Assembly (NCBI RefSeq): GCF_040802235.1
Contig: NC_133166.1
Location: 113,474,991-113,538,990 of the forward strand
Source: Manis javanica
Taxonomy: Eukaryota; Chordata; Mammalia; Pholidota; Manidae
Length of the DNA: 64,000 nucleotides
Reading direction: 5' to 3'
In this document: in pieces, positions 12,650 to 25,000 of the stretch
Numbering within the stretch: the first letter of the stretch is position 1
Layout of the letters: each line of letters opens with the position of its first letter
The notes under the pieces: generated by a model
The model's input: only the letters and a program-made list of their open reading frames with translations
Told to the model about the DNA's origin: nothing
The model's database searches: none
Translations under genes and position numbers: made by a program

Positions 12650-13905
12650 CAAAAATAAAAGGAAGACCCAAATATGCTCTCAATAAATACGAATATAAAG
12701 CCATATTTACGTTAAAAAGAAAAGGATGCAAATGCGAAAAGATTTACTATGCAAACACTCATCAAAGGAAAGCAGAGGGACTCCATTCACATCAGACAAA
12801 GTAGACTTCACAATAAGGAGTGTTACCCGGGATGAGAGGGCACAGCAACAAAGGAATCAATTCTTGAATAAGACATGACAGCCCCAAGTGTTCATGCTGA
12901 ACACAGCCTCAAAATACATATAATACAACTTACAGAACTAAAAGGCAAAAGAGATACATCCACGATTACAGTCAGATACTTTCATACTCCTGTCTCAGGA
13001 ATGGGTAACGCAAGTAGACAGGAAATCAGCAAAGACAGAAACACCTGAACACACTATCAGTGCATTTCACCTGACTTCTAGAGAACATCTCACTCAACAG
13101 TGGAAGAGCAGCTTTCTGTTCGGAAGTATACGGGAGTTCATCAAGACAGATCATATTCTGGGTTATAACACAGCCCTTAGCAAATTTAGAATAATTGAAA
13201 GCATGGAAGGCATGTTCCCTGACCACAGCTGAATTAAATTGGAAATCAATAACAGAATGATACCTGAAAAAACTCACAAATATTTGCAAATTAAACAACA
13301 CACTTCTAAGTAACCCATGGATCAAAGAGGAAGTCACAATGGAAATTGGAAAATGTTTTGAATTGAACTAAAATGAAATCACAACATTCCACAATTTACG
13401 GGATGCAGCCAAAGTGGTGCTTGAACAGAAACTTAAACATTAAACCAGAAATAAGAGAAGATTCAAATCAGAAAGCTAATCTTCTGCCTTAAGAAACCAG
13501 AAAAAGAAAAGCTAATTAAATCCAAAATGAGTAAGGAAGGGAATAAAAAAAGAGCAGGAATCAATTAAATTGAGAAGAACAATAAAGAAAAATCAAGCCA
13601 AATTGCGTTCTTTGAAAAGATCATTAAAATCAATAAGCCTCTAGACAAACACATCAAGGAAAACTATTTAAAAAATCTGTAGGGGCAGAAATCAGATCAC
13701 TATTGACCAGTAATTTCACACTGGGGAGGGAGTTCACTGCAAAGGAGCAGAGGAGTATTGAGGGAAATGGAATGTTCTCTGACTTGATCGTGGCGATGTA
13801 TCCTATTGTATACACTTGTCAAAAACAGAAAACTGTGCACCTCAAAAGAATGCAGTTCACTGTGTGTAAATTATATCTCAATGAATCTGATGTTGACGAA
13901 AATAC
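12650..13905 (+). mobile_element. L1 ORF2 fragment joined to L1 3' end, sense, unit A
   Basis: Plus-strand remains of L1 ORF2 (the endonuclease to pre-RT stretch: TTCACAATAAG, GATCATATTCTGGGTTATAA, TGGAAATCAATAACAG, GTTCTTTGAAAAGATCATTA) run to about 13680. They are followed directly by an L1 3' UTR (TTGTATACACTTGTCAAAAA, GTAAATTATATCTCAATGAA). The RT part between them is missing. Unit B copy at 45297-46551. Confidence 0.85.
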
Positions 13906-14714
13906 CAGAGTGCATCTCAGCAATTTATGAAGAATTTCACGACACCTTTGTTTTAGATGCGTGTGTAATGCAGGGTAAAATGTGTTTTTCTGAATCCCGT
14001 ATACTGTGGTTAAAAAAGAAAGAAAGCCATTGTCCTACAATATGCCAAGGTCTTTCCTGCCTTGAGACTTCCAACTAGCTGCTCCCTGGAATGCTGGGGT
14101 TGTTCATTCTCCCACTTCAAGTCACCTTAGGGAGGCCTTTCCACGCCACTCTTTCTAGTAACTGATTGTTACTAGAAACACTATCTCTCTAACTCCCTGA
14201 GGGTAAAATTGTAGCATTTCCAGAGTATCTCGCCGGCTTTAGTGCATTTGCATAACCTCAGGAGTGGAGAGAAGTGCATCTCCATGTCAACGGGTAATTG
14301 CCTGGGCAACCAAGGACGTGTCTGAACCTGAGAGTTTAAGGGGAGGCGCTGGCTGCTGGCCTGCTTGCTTCTGCCAGAGCTGCGGGGAGAGCCGGCCCTG
14401 GACTGCAGTTTGTGAGGTATTTTTCCCCAGGATTTCCTCTCCCGGGACTTACACTCCCTCTCAAACTGTTCATTGCCTTCATATCACTTTCTACAATCTG
14501 TCATTTTGCTACTTCTGAAGCAAGACATTCTCTGTGGCCTTGCGGATTATACTCAGGTAACAGCTTCAGCCTGACCCCCACTGGCCCCTCGCGATCTGCC
14601 CGCGGGAACTGCTTCTTCCACTGCCCCTGAACAATACGCAGAACCACAGAGCCTGTCCGCTCAATCTCTGGTATAGAAAGTCCTCCGAAGTTTATTTTAA
14701 ATGAAGTTTCTTCT
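13906..14714. other. Unassigned spacer between L1 remnants, unit A
   Basis: Contains an octamer-like ATTTGCATAACC near 14245 and the nearest minus-strand AATAAA to the ANTXRL stop (14691-14696, about 1.1 kb past it). No gene seen. Unit B equivalent 46552-47360. Confidence 0.4.
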
Positions 14715-15235
14715 ATGTGGTACATATACACAATGGAATATTATTCAGCCATAAGAAACAAACAGATCCTACCATTTGCAACAACATGGATGGAGCTGGA
14801 GGGTATTGTGCTCAGTGAAATAAGCCAGGTGGATAAAGACAAGTGCCAAATGATTTCCCTCATTTGCGGAGTGTAACAGCAAAGCAAAACTGAAGGAACA
14901 AAACAGCAGCAGATTCACAGACTCCAAGGGACTAGCGGTCACCAAAGGGGAGGGGTGGGGGAGTGCGGGTGGGTTCGGAGGGAGAAGGGGATTGAGGGGT
15001 ATTATGATTGGCACACATGCTGTGGGGGGGATCACAGGGAAGACAGTGTAGCACAGAGAAGCAAATAGTGACTCTGTGGCATCTTACTACACTGATGGAC
15101 AGTGACTGCAGTGGGGTATGGGGGGGCTTGATAATATGGATGAATGTAGTAACCACAGTTTTTCATGTGAAACCGTTATAAGAGTGTCTATCAATAATAC
15201 CTTAATAAAAATAAAAAATAAAATACATAAAAGGG
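14715..15235 (+). mobile_element. L1 3' tail 1, unit A
   Basis: GGTACATATACACAATGG, AATATTATTCAGCCATAAG and AACATGGATGGAGCTGGAGG start an L1 3' UTR. A G-rich stretch follows, and the element ends in an A-rich tail (AATAAAAATAAAAAATAAAA). A 5'-truncated, relatively young L1. Unit B copy at 47361-47881. Confidence 0.8.
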
Positions 15236-15302
15236 ACTTACATCAAGCCCCACAGCAACCTGGGATGATAACTGAGGGTCTGATACTCCTCAAGTGGCAG
15301 GT

Positions 15303-15757
15303 AACAAATCCTACCATTTGCAGCAACATGGATGGAGCTGGAGGGTATTATGCTCAGTGAAATAAGCCAGGCGGAGAAAGACAAGTATCAAATGATTTCA
15401 CTCATCTTTGGAGTCTAAGAACAAAGCAAAAACTGAAGGAACCAAACAGCAGCAGGTTCACAGAACCCATGAATGGACTAACAGTTACCAAAGGGAAAGG
15501 GTCTGTGGGGGATGGGTGGGAAGGGAGGGATAAGGGGAGAAATGGGCATTATGATTAGCACACTAATGTGGGGGGGCACGGGGAGGGCAGCACATCACAG
15601 AGAAGACAAGCAGTGGTTCCAGAGCATCTTACTATGCTGATGGACAGTGACTGTAATGGGGTATGTGGGGGGGACTCGATAATGGGGACAATCTAGTAAC
15701 CACAGTGTTGCTCATGTAAGTGTATATTAATCACACCAAAATATTAAAAAAACAATA
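15303..15757 (+). mobile_element. L1 3' tail 2, unit A
   Basis: A second copy of the same L1 3' UTR family, starting at CCTACCATTTGCAGCAACAT and ending in ACCAAAATATTAAAAAAAC. Only about 65 bp of other sequence separates it from tail 1. Its end lies about 30 bp from the ANTXRL stop codon on the opposite strand. Unit B copy at 47949-48403. Confidence 0.8.
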
Positions 15758-15785
15758 CGGGGATTTGGGTGCCGTAGAAATCGCG

Positions 15786-16004
15786 TTATGGGCTGAGACT
15801 TTCACAGCTGCTTTCCAGAGCCTCCAGGTTGCAGCAGGTATGAATGGCATCATTCCGCTGGTAGCGAATGGGTTGCGCACGCTGGCACCATGAGCAGATT
15901 TTGCTGAAGTGGGAGCAATGGACGCTGGGTTGATGGTAGATCCACGTGCCGCAGGACAACGACTCACAATGGGGCATCATTAGGGGGACGGCAGAATCAC
16001 ACCT
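15786..16004 (-). CDS. ANTXRL: ANTXRL copy A exon 15: cysteine-rich cytosolic tail and stop
   Basis: Behind a strong CT-rich acceptor (ctcttctccccag) it reads 72 codons from [10 protein letters not shown] to ESCESLSP-stop equivalent (tail end SSCESLSP), with nine cysteines. Phase 0 agrees with exon 14. It aligns loosely with the CPTVIV...CCQ...RYL part of human ANTXRL and, more distantly, the WPTVDASYYG segment of ANTXR1. The long actin-linked tail of ANTXR1/2 is absent. Identical in copy B over 219 bases. Confidence 0.72.
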   Translation of the reverse strand, partial: RCDSAVPLMMPHCESLSCGTWIYHQPSVHCSHFSKICSWCQRAQPIRYQRNDAIHTCCNLEALESSCESLSP

Positions 16005-19000
16005 CTGGGGAGAAGAGGAGAGAGAGAAAATGTCACTGACAAGCCACTGGAATTGGGGGCTGAAGGCTGTGATTTCCCTCACTCCTGGGGTTGCCAGGTT
16101 CCTTGTCTTCTCAAGCCCACCCTTGTCCTAATGGCCCGAGTTCCACGGATACACACCCAGGTCTGCCTAGCGGCACCGTGTAGCGTGCTAACATCAGGCT
16201 TCCGAGAACCTGTCTGCATGCAGCCTCAGAGCGCAGTCTGCCCATATCCTGTCCTGGGCGCCTCTGTCTCTGGCCGGAAGTCCACACTCACCTTCCTGTG
16301 TGCCTACTGCCTGGCCGGGCCCTTGGCCTCCCTGCTCAGGCCTCCTCGAGCGTCTCCTCTCCCCTGGGCACCTGGCTCTGCCCTATCCTACTCCAGGCCT
16401 CACACAACCACCCTCCCCGAGAAGCAGCTCCTGGCAGCTGCCACCTTCAGCTGTGCTTCCCCTCTGCCCGGGCCTCCAGCCCCGGGGCCCAGCTGGCTTG
16501 CTAGACTCCTCACCACCACGCCCTGCCCTTGTCAGCAGCCTGGCCTGCGTGCACGCAAAGCCTGTGACCCTGCCCTGCATGGGGCAGGCACTGTGGCAGA
16601 ATGAACCCCAGCAAGGGGCTTCTATCTCTGGCAGGTGTGTTTTGGGCTCCCCGGGGCCCCACACTGCCTGCAGGGAGAGCAGGACGGCTCTCATCTGCCC
16701 CTTGACACTTAGAAGGACTTAATGGATCTGTCAAAACTAATGTAGAATCAGGGAGACCGGGGCAGAGCCTGACAGACACCACAGGGCTCTTTCTTTCTCA
16801 ACACCTGCAACCGGGAGCCCATCCACCCCTGTCATCTCTGTGCCCTGCAGGACGGGGTTCTCCTCACTGCATGGGGCCCTGGTTCTGGGGTGGGGGTTAC
16901 TTCAGGCCCCTCCTCCAGGTGCCCGTCTCCCTTCCTCAGTGGGTTCCCGGGAACCTGCAGTCCTCTCCCTCACTCTGCTGAGGAGACGTCTGCAGGAGCA
17001 GCAGGTGACACTCTGCTTTTTGGGGAGTGTTCATGGCAGGAAGAACTTGGCACAAAACTTCCATGGTTTTTCCTGACCTGGGCGATCTCTGCCGTCCCGT
17101 GTGTTCTCACCAATCCACCCAAGGGCCGAGGAAGCCCGAGCTTGGCTGGAGTGGACGACAAGCTCTGCCAGCACCGCGGACGGGGGCACCTGTCGGGCAG
17201 CCACCCACATCTAGAAGCCTGGGCCTGTGATAAGGGGAGACCCGGGGACGGGGACCAGCTGGGGGTGGGGAATATGGGCCCTCACGCCTTTTCTCTGTCC
17301 CAGGCCTCTAGGGCCCAGATGATGTCCTTACTGTGATGCCGGGTGATCAAAGCCCAGCACCCATAACCTCACCACCACAGAAGCCAGGCCTTCTGGGCCC
17401 GTGTCTGTGGGGCAGGAGCCGCCTGCCCCTGGCTGCCCTCGGCCCAGCCTGGGGCATCAGCACCTGTCTAGGGCCCTTCTCACCTCTGGTACCTTCATCT
17501 TCTCTTTATCAGGATTCCTACAGCACGATACAATGACCGAGGGGCACTTCTGGGCCAGTGCGGCTGGGCTCTAGAAGGAGAAAACAGTGTCTGCTTCTTG
17601 GCGGGCAGCTCCTGGGGTAGGGACACTGTGGCTGTTGCCCTGCACCTGTCACTTCCTGGCCACTCCGCCAGTGTTTGCTGGGAGAACTCAAGGACCAAGG
17701 GGCAGCACCGTGTCCCTTAGGAGAGAGCCGCCCTAGTGCAAACCCGGCAAACTCTTAGTTTGCAAATAAGGCTGCTCCCCAAAAGGGCAAGAAATTCTAT
17801 CACCTCGCCTTCGTTCCCGGGGCAGCCCTCCTTAGAGAAGCCTGGCCCTGGGACTCTGGGACTCAGAGGAGGGGACCAGGTCTGAAACCGAGCCCCTTTA
17901 CCATAACCCACCTGCGTCCTATGGAAGACCCTCCTACACACAGGCGTTTGAACAAAAGCCCCTTGTCTCAGAGGGAATCACAGCAGTTGCTGAAACAGGC
18001 CCCTGAGTTGCTCATTCAGTGACAGAGGCCCTCGGTCAGGCTCTGAAGGGAGCACGAGAAGGGTGTCCTCTGTGTGACACTGGGAGCCCCACATCTTATA
18101 GGGGGCCCACCATGGCCCTGTCACCCTCTTCTGCCAGCTCTCCCTGCCCAGGTCATGAGGGCTGGGGGTGGGGGAGACTGCCCTAGGCTGCGGGGGGGCT
18201 CACTGTGAAGGCCAGTGTGCCCGCAGGCTCTGACACCATCACAACCAAAGCAAACACGACCTACCTTGTGTGGTGCTGGTGGTGGCTTCTGGGAAATAGA
18301 AAGATGGAGTGATAAACACAGGTTGGAAGGCTCTGGCTCAGCCTTGTACACAGGAGGGGGCCTGCTCTGCAGCAGAGGGACAGAGCAGGGCCTTGGGTGT
18401 CCACCTGAGTGCTCGCTGCGTGTGGGTCTGTGGTCGGCTGGCTCCACCTGCCTGCGCTGAGCCCACCCTTCCCTGTGGGTCCCCGGGGAGACATTCAGCC
18501 TAGGATGCCTGGTGCTGCTGCAGGCATCTAACGGGGGGTTTTCATCAGCACCCTATACGTCTTATGAAGACAAGAGATCCTCCCCTTCCCTTCCTGCTCC
18601 TCCCCCCTTCCTCCGCACACCCTGAACCGCCCCTGTGCCCGGCCCTCAGGGAAGTCCACCTGGCACCCTGGCTTCCTGTCCTCAGGCCCCCAGTGTGCAG
18701 ACCTCAGGCCTTCCGGCGTCTTGCTGGGGCTGCGCCCTCACACCCCCGGGGTCCTTCCTCCCATAGTGCTCCCGGGCCTGCCCTTGGGAGCCCAGCTAGC
18801 CGGGCCTCTGCGCCCGCCCTACCCGGGGCCCGCCTCTGCCCTCTGCTGTTGCCCTGGTTAGGCAGCACAATGGCCACATGCCATGAAGGTGACATTTTCC
18901 CCCAGTATCTCAGGGACCAAGGCCCATCGAGACACCAGTCCTGGAGCTGCCATGGCAGGAATGGGGGCACTTCACATCTGTCCCCTGCCCAGCCTGGCGC

Positions 19001-22000
19001 CCAGCCCTGACAACTGGGCCCTGAGTAGTGACTGGGAAGGAAGGACAGGGCTCCAGAGATGGGCAGAGGCCATGTGTGTTTTGAAAGGTACAGCTGACCC
19101 AGAGGAGAGCATTCGGGGGGCACCTGGCCCTCCCTTTGGGGCCATCGCTGCCCAGGCAGGGTCTGTGCTTTCCTCCAATCCACAGCAGAGGCCCCTCCCT
19201 GGCCTTTGTCCCTGTGGGTCCTTCAGAAGCCTGAGTCGGGCCTGGGGTCACTTCTCCTCAGGGGTAGGGCCGCTCACAGGTCCCCTCTCTGGGCCAAGCC
19301 TGAGGCACAAAGCCCCTCAGAGGCCAGGCTGTGTGCCCAGGAATGGGAGGGTGGCTCTGAGCCCCCATGTGCGCAGGTGATGACCTCAGAACTGACGGGA
19401 ACCTTCCCACAGGTGGAATCCCGGGGCAGCCAGGAGTCCCCATACTTTGGGGGACGGCTGGGGAGTGCCTGGGCCACAGGGCTGTGTAGTCAGGGGTCAC
19501 TCACACTTTTACTGCGCCATCGCCAGATACAGCAGCAGCACAGCACCAGGAAAAAGGGCAGCATCAGGAGGGGCACAGCCCAGTAGAGAGAGTGTAAACT
19601 GAGGAACACCCCTCTGGGAGGCCCTCCATCTGGCTGAGTATCCTCTTTGTCTTCCGGCCCACCATCTGGAAGGGCTCTTTGTTGGGCAGGCGGTGGTGTG
19701 GCACCCAGTAAGGCAGGTGGGGTCCCCTCCTGAGGAAAGCACACGTGTTAAGTCCTCGTGCACCTGGGCAGCTTCCTGTGGTGCCCATCACTTGGCATCC
19801 CACCCCACACCTCCAAATCCACCTTTCCCCCTTACACTCAGATTACCCCACTCTGAGAGGCCACAGCAGGACTAGGAGCCAGGGGCTGGGCCCTGAGGGC
19901 CCTGAAGCACCCTGGGCCACAGACCCTGCTCAGAGGCTCTGACCCAGAACCCTGCCAGGGTGTCCGGCATCCTCCGTGCTGGGCCACAGGCAGTGCCCAC
20001 TGCATGCCCGGGCTGACAGCACAGGGGCCTGGGGAGGTGCCCACCAGTGAAGGCACACATGGGGTGCAGGGGGGCTCCTGGGGCCGGGATGAAGGGGGTC
20101 TGCAGCATCAGGGCAGCACCCTGGGTCTATCTCCCCATAGCCTGGCCCTCCCTGGCCCCTACCCAGAGCTGCTCAGCCCCTCTGAGCTGCACTTCCACAT
20201 CCGGAGGAGCGAGTGAGGGGACACCTGTGAGGTTTAGGGTTCAAACCCCATCCTGGTACAGGGCAGGCCCGTAAGGAATGGGGGCTCCTGTCCTGTTCTT
20301 CTTCATAGTCACGGAGAAGCCCACTGTATCTGTGCAGTCAGGGGCTGCAAGGCCTGAACCGGTCACCCAAGTGCGATGCTTCAGGTTAGGGGGAGAGGGA
20401 CAGGGCGACGTGGACTCGTGCCCAGGAGGCAGGGCCGAGGAGAGGGGAGGCCAGGCCAGGGCGGGGGGGAAGCCACTGTGCTGGGAGTAGACACCGGTTG
20501 GCTCCTGAGTTCTTCTCCCAATGTGCCTGTTGAAGGGCGCTTGTCACCAGGTGGGACCCCAATGGGCAAGTGGGTCAGTTCCGTCTGCTGCCGGGAGCAG
20601 ACATCCAGGGATAAGTATAAACAGACATGCCCAGGAGTGTCAGTGCTGTCGGAAGCCAGGCGTGGGAGCAGGGGCTGTACCCGCAGCGGGGCCCGAGCAC
20701 CAGTGCAGTGGAATTCACCTCCACTATGCAGGGCCGGAGGGGGTCCCAGCCTCCAGGGCTCCTGGGTCTGAGACCCCAGTTTTGAGGGCCTGGACTCTAG
20801 CTCCCTGCACACAGCCTCCAGCCTCCACCCCCCACCTAAGCCAGACCCAGAGGGAGCTCTGAACTCCCCACCAGGAGACCCAGGCCAGGGAGGCGGCAAG
20901 GTGGGAGTCAAGGGGCCGCTCTCAGCACTGTCCCGGAGTCTGCTTGGAGCTCCAAGTGCAGGGTGCCATGTGCCTTCAGGGACCCTGGGCTTGCAACAGG
21001 GCAGAGGAGCTGCACGGCCGCAGACACCTTCACAGGGGTACCCCGAGGGCACTTCTGAAGCCTGAGCGGGGGCACCGCTCCCCAGGGAAAGGTTCAGGGG
21101 CTGCCGTGGCTGTGAGGTGCTGCCCAGGTGCCCAGCTGCCCAAGCGACTTGCTGGGCCTGCCCTGGACACTGTTCCTGCCTTTGGCTTCCCAGTGTGTCT
21201 CCCTGTCCGGGGATGCACAGAGTACAGTCCCAGGGGGCGGCAGTAGTCTCACCCTGGACGTCGCACAGGTCGTCCTGCTGATCTCTAAATCCTTCTTGAT
21301 GAAGGTGAGGCCATTATCCAGGCTGATATCGATGAGGACGGCCCTAGAGCACAGAAAGGGCAGACGGTGACCCGCAGCCCAGACGGCACCGTGCGTGCGC
21401 TTGGCTCAACCTGCACCCGACCGTGGTCCTCGTTGTAACAGCTCTGATCAGCGGGTATTCAGGACCCTGAGTAGGGGGCAGCATGGGGCAGGAGGGCCCA
21501 CCCCAGGACAGATGAGGCCCCCTGTGCAATGAAGGCTGAGCAGGCTGTGAGGAGCCCTGCAGGGCCCAGATGCCCTCGTGGCCACGGGCCAAGTGGCCAG
21601 GCGGGCTGTTTGGTGTCACCTCCCAAACTCTTTTCCATGACAGAGCATGCTGGCTTGGCCCTGAAAGGTGCCTGGGCCACAGGTACCGTCCCTGGGGCCC
21701 GGCACCTCCTGCATCCTGCCCTCCTTGAGAGAGCCTGGGTGACAGGGGATCACAGCCCCTCAGGGGACCACCCGCACAGGTGGGTGCAGAGGAAGCCCTG
21801 AGCCCTCCCAGAACTGGTGTGAGCAGCTCCTCCAGAGGACGCATCACGCACGCTGGTCCCGCCATAGTGCCCATAACTGACCACATTCCCTGAGCTTTAC
21901 GCTTACCGGCCCCGATTATTCATCTTCAGTCCTGGGCAGGTAACGGAGGTGTCTTCCACCGATAAAGCCTTCATTCCTGGAAGAAAGTGACACGCAAATA

Positions 22001-25000
22001 ATGTCAATGGACATGTCCCCACATCCCCGACGCCCCTCCTGTGGCCCTTGGCAAGCAGAGCTCGCCCCTTGGCGGATGTCGGCTTCCGTTCTCTGCCTGC
22101 CTGGGAGCACCTGCCTCACACCAAGTGCCGTGCTGCTGACCCGACTGTCATTTCAGCTGCGACCTTCTGAACATTCTTACCCTTCGTTGGAGCTCAGAAT
22201 GAAAACTCAATGCTAAGTATGGTCAGGGGAAAGGATTGGTGTCTGGGTGGGGAAAGGCTAGGATTAAATGGGCAAAAATACCCAAAGCGGTGCAAACTGA
22301 CTTTCCCGTTGGATGTGCCCAGTCCGGAGAGGAGGAGGATGGGACGGCAGCCCAGCACGCAGAGGGGCCTGGACAGGCATGAGTGACTGGAAAGGAGTTT
22401 TCAAACCAGTATTACATGCATGGGATGAACTCCCATTTATTAGTGTCCTCTCTAATTTCTCTTAAGAGTGTCCTTCACTTTCTTGGTTAGGTTCATTTCT
22501 AGGTAGTTTATTCTTTTTGATGCATTTGTGAATGGAATTGTTTTCCTGATTTCTCTTTCTGCTAGTTCATCATTAGGGTATAGGAATGCAACAGATTTCT
22601 GTGTACTAATTCTGTATCCTGAGAATTGGCTGAATTCAGATATTAGTTCCAGTAGTTTTGGAATGGAGCCTTTAGGGTTTTTTATGGCATCATCTTTCAA
22701 TCTCAAGTGAACACACCATCCTGGCAGACCTGGCAGAGGCTCAGAGCCCTGGGGCTGCGTCGACTTCCCTTCCATAGACTCATGGACTCGAGTCCTTGCC
22801 TCCCAAGGGAAGGGAGAGCCCAGGAAAGGGCGGGGGTGCATCTCTTAGGGCGCACCCCACCCAAAACCCCACCAGGGCTACAGGACAGGCTGCTCCCGGG
22901 GGTATGATGGTGCTGGGGATCGATTCAGTCCTGGGCACGAGCGGCAGGTGCCCAAGCACCCAGCCAGTGACCCCTTCCACTGTCCATGCTGCTGGTTTTT
23001 GGGGTGTGCACAGTGAATGGCCAGCATGGGCCCTGGTTTGCTGGGGGACAGCTGTCACCGGGGGACAGGAGGGGCTGCTTACGGATGATTTCCTTCCCAG
23101 TGCGAAACTGACAGACAACGTCATCGTTGCGGACGCCCTGAAAACCTTTTCCAATAACCTTGACGGTCTTTTTCCCTGCAAGAGTAATATCCAGACATCT
23201 GTGTGGGGAAGCGTGGCGGTGTTTTCCTCAGATCACAGCTATGGCAGGCCGCCCCCACAACAGAATTCCCATGAACCCTTGGGGCGTGCAGCTGTAGCTG
23301 AACCCACATCTGGGCAACCCCCTGGCCAAATCTTCTCCTTTCGGTCATTGACGGCGTACTCCCGGGAGCCTGGGCTGGGTGCAGCCTTAGGTGCCTCTCC
23401 CCACTTCCCATGACCCACGAAGTCCATCCATTAAAGGCCCCCAGCCTAGTTCCCTCCATAGGTGCAAACCCAGCCAGGGGTTTCTGCTCTGAAATCCCGA
23501 CGTGCCCCCTAATGGGCGCAGGCAGGGACCAGGCAACCCTGAGACTATACACATTCACACCACATGTGCCACACACGCCACACACACACACACACGGTGC
23601 GCTCATACACACCACACAGACTGGAACCACATACAACACTCCCACCACACACATGGCACATTCACAAAACACACACACACACACTCCTGCGTTTACAACA
23701 GCGACCCCAGTTATCACCTCTAGTGCACAGAGAGGAGAAGTCCACAGACGTAATCTCTACACAAGACCTGGCTATGAGCTGCAGTAGAGAGAGAGAGGAG
23801 TGGCAGGGTCACGGGTGTGGACGGCGGGGGCACGGCGTGCAGCCCCCTCCATCCCCCTCACTCACGGGGTCAATGATGTCTTCCAGTCCGCTGTATCCGG
23901 TGTCCACTGCAAGCACATGACCCACTGTGCCAGCAATTTCCAGGAGCTGAAAGGGAGAGGAGACAGCCTGGGCCCACAGCCAGGGGTGATGACCCAGAGG
24001 TCCCCATCCCAGGACACAGACACGGAGGGCTACACCCTGGCACCTCCAGCAGCCCACCCTCAGGGGAGGGAAAACCCTTCCACCCTCACCTCTGCTGTGC
24101 AGGTCTTACACAACACTTGCTACTCATTCTGAACGGCCACCTTGCACATCTTTCAACTCCCTGGGCCCAGCCTAAGCGGACAGCCCCCCCTCCTACTCCC
24201 CAGGGACCTCCTGGGGGGTGGAGGCCCATCGTCTGGGCGACCCTGAGAGCGCCGTCTTTGAAGCTTTCCCCTGCGAGGCTCCCAAGGGACCCCTCTTTCG
24301 CTGCTCAGAATTACCTGGTATTTCTGGGAATCTTGCACACCCACGAAATACAGAGTTGCCCCCAACTGCCTGGATTTTTCAGCCTGAGAAAGAGGAAGTG
24401 TTGGGTATAATAAATTTGGTCCAAATATGTGGACCCAAAGGCTGGTAACAATGGGCTTAACTCACTTCAACTTTTGTCTCCGCAAAGGATTCTGGTAGGA
24501 GTGGTCCACCTGTCAGCGCGATGATGAGGCTGGGGACCCTCTCTCCTGCGGGAGAGGCAGGGCGTGACTGGGTCAATGAGAGCAACGGCCACCGGCTTCC
24601 AGGACCCGAGCACTGCTCCCCATGCCTCACCCTCCTGGGGAGAGGCCACCCCGACCTGAGCACCTGCCACCACATGCCTGGAAGGCTTTGCAGCTTATCA
24701 TGCAACAAGGAGGGCCTCCAGCCCAGGACCCACTTTGCAGATGAGGAGACTGAGCCCAGCTTAGGGTTCCTCCTACAGAACTGTCACTTCTCCCAGATGG
24801 CACAACCTTAGCCCTGAAAGGCAACGCCAGCAATTTCACAGGACAAGCACCAGCCTTCCAGAGGAGCAAAAGCAGGAGGGGGCACCCCTACTGTGCACGA
24901 CTCCCGCCCGGCCACGCAGGCCCGTTCCAGCTCTGGGCCTCACCCACAGCTCTCCCGCGGGCACCTGCACACCCAGGCTCAGGGCTCGAGTAAGAGGCAG

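Larger units (their letters stand above)
16005..21252 (-). other. ANTXRL introns 12-14, copy A
   Basis: GC-rich intron sequence around exons 13 and 14. Intron 14 alone spans 16005-18264. Around 19266-19308 unit A has about 43 bp that unit B lacks. No repeats or other genes recognised. Copy B equivalent 48651-53861. Confidence 0.6.

Noticed and set aside
17484-17517. Possible extra ANTXRL exon ([11 protein letters not shown]) between exons 14 and 15
   Set aside because: The borders look plausible and the peptide recalls the ANTXR tail, but its 34 bases and phase do not fit exon 14, while exon 14 joins exon 15 directly in frame.
20230-20260. GGTTCAAACCCC as a tRNA B-box
   Set aside because: No A-box or cloverleaf around it, and the box is not kept in unit B.
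22452-22841. 129-codon minus-strand frame as a host gene
   Set aside because: Its C-terminal two thirds are L1 ORF2 reverse-transcriptase sequence and the rest is intron.
23121-23717. 198-codon minus-strand frame in intron 9
   Set aside because: It covers exon 10 in the wrong frame and translates a CA repeat; the family match lies in another frame.
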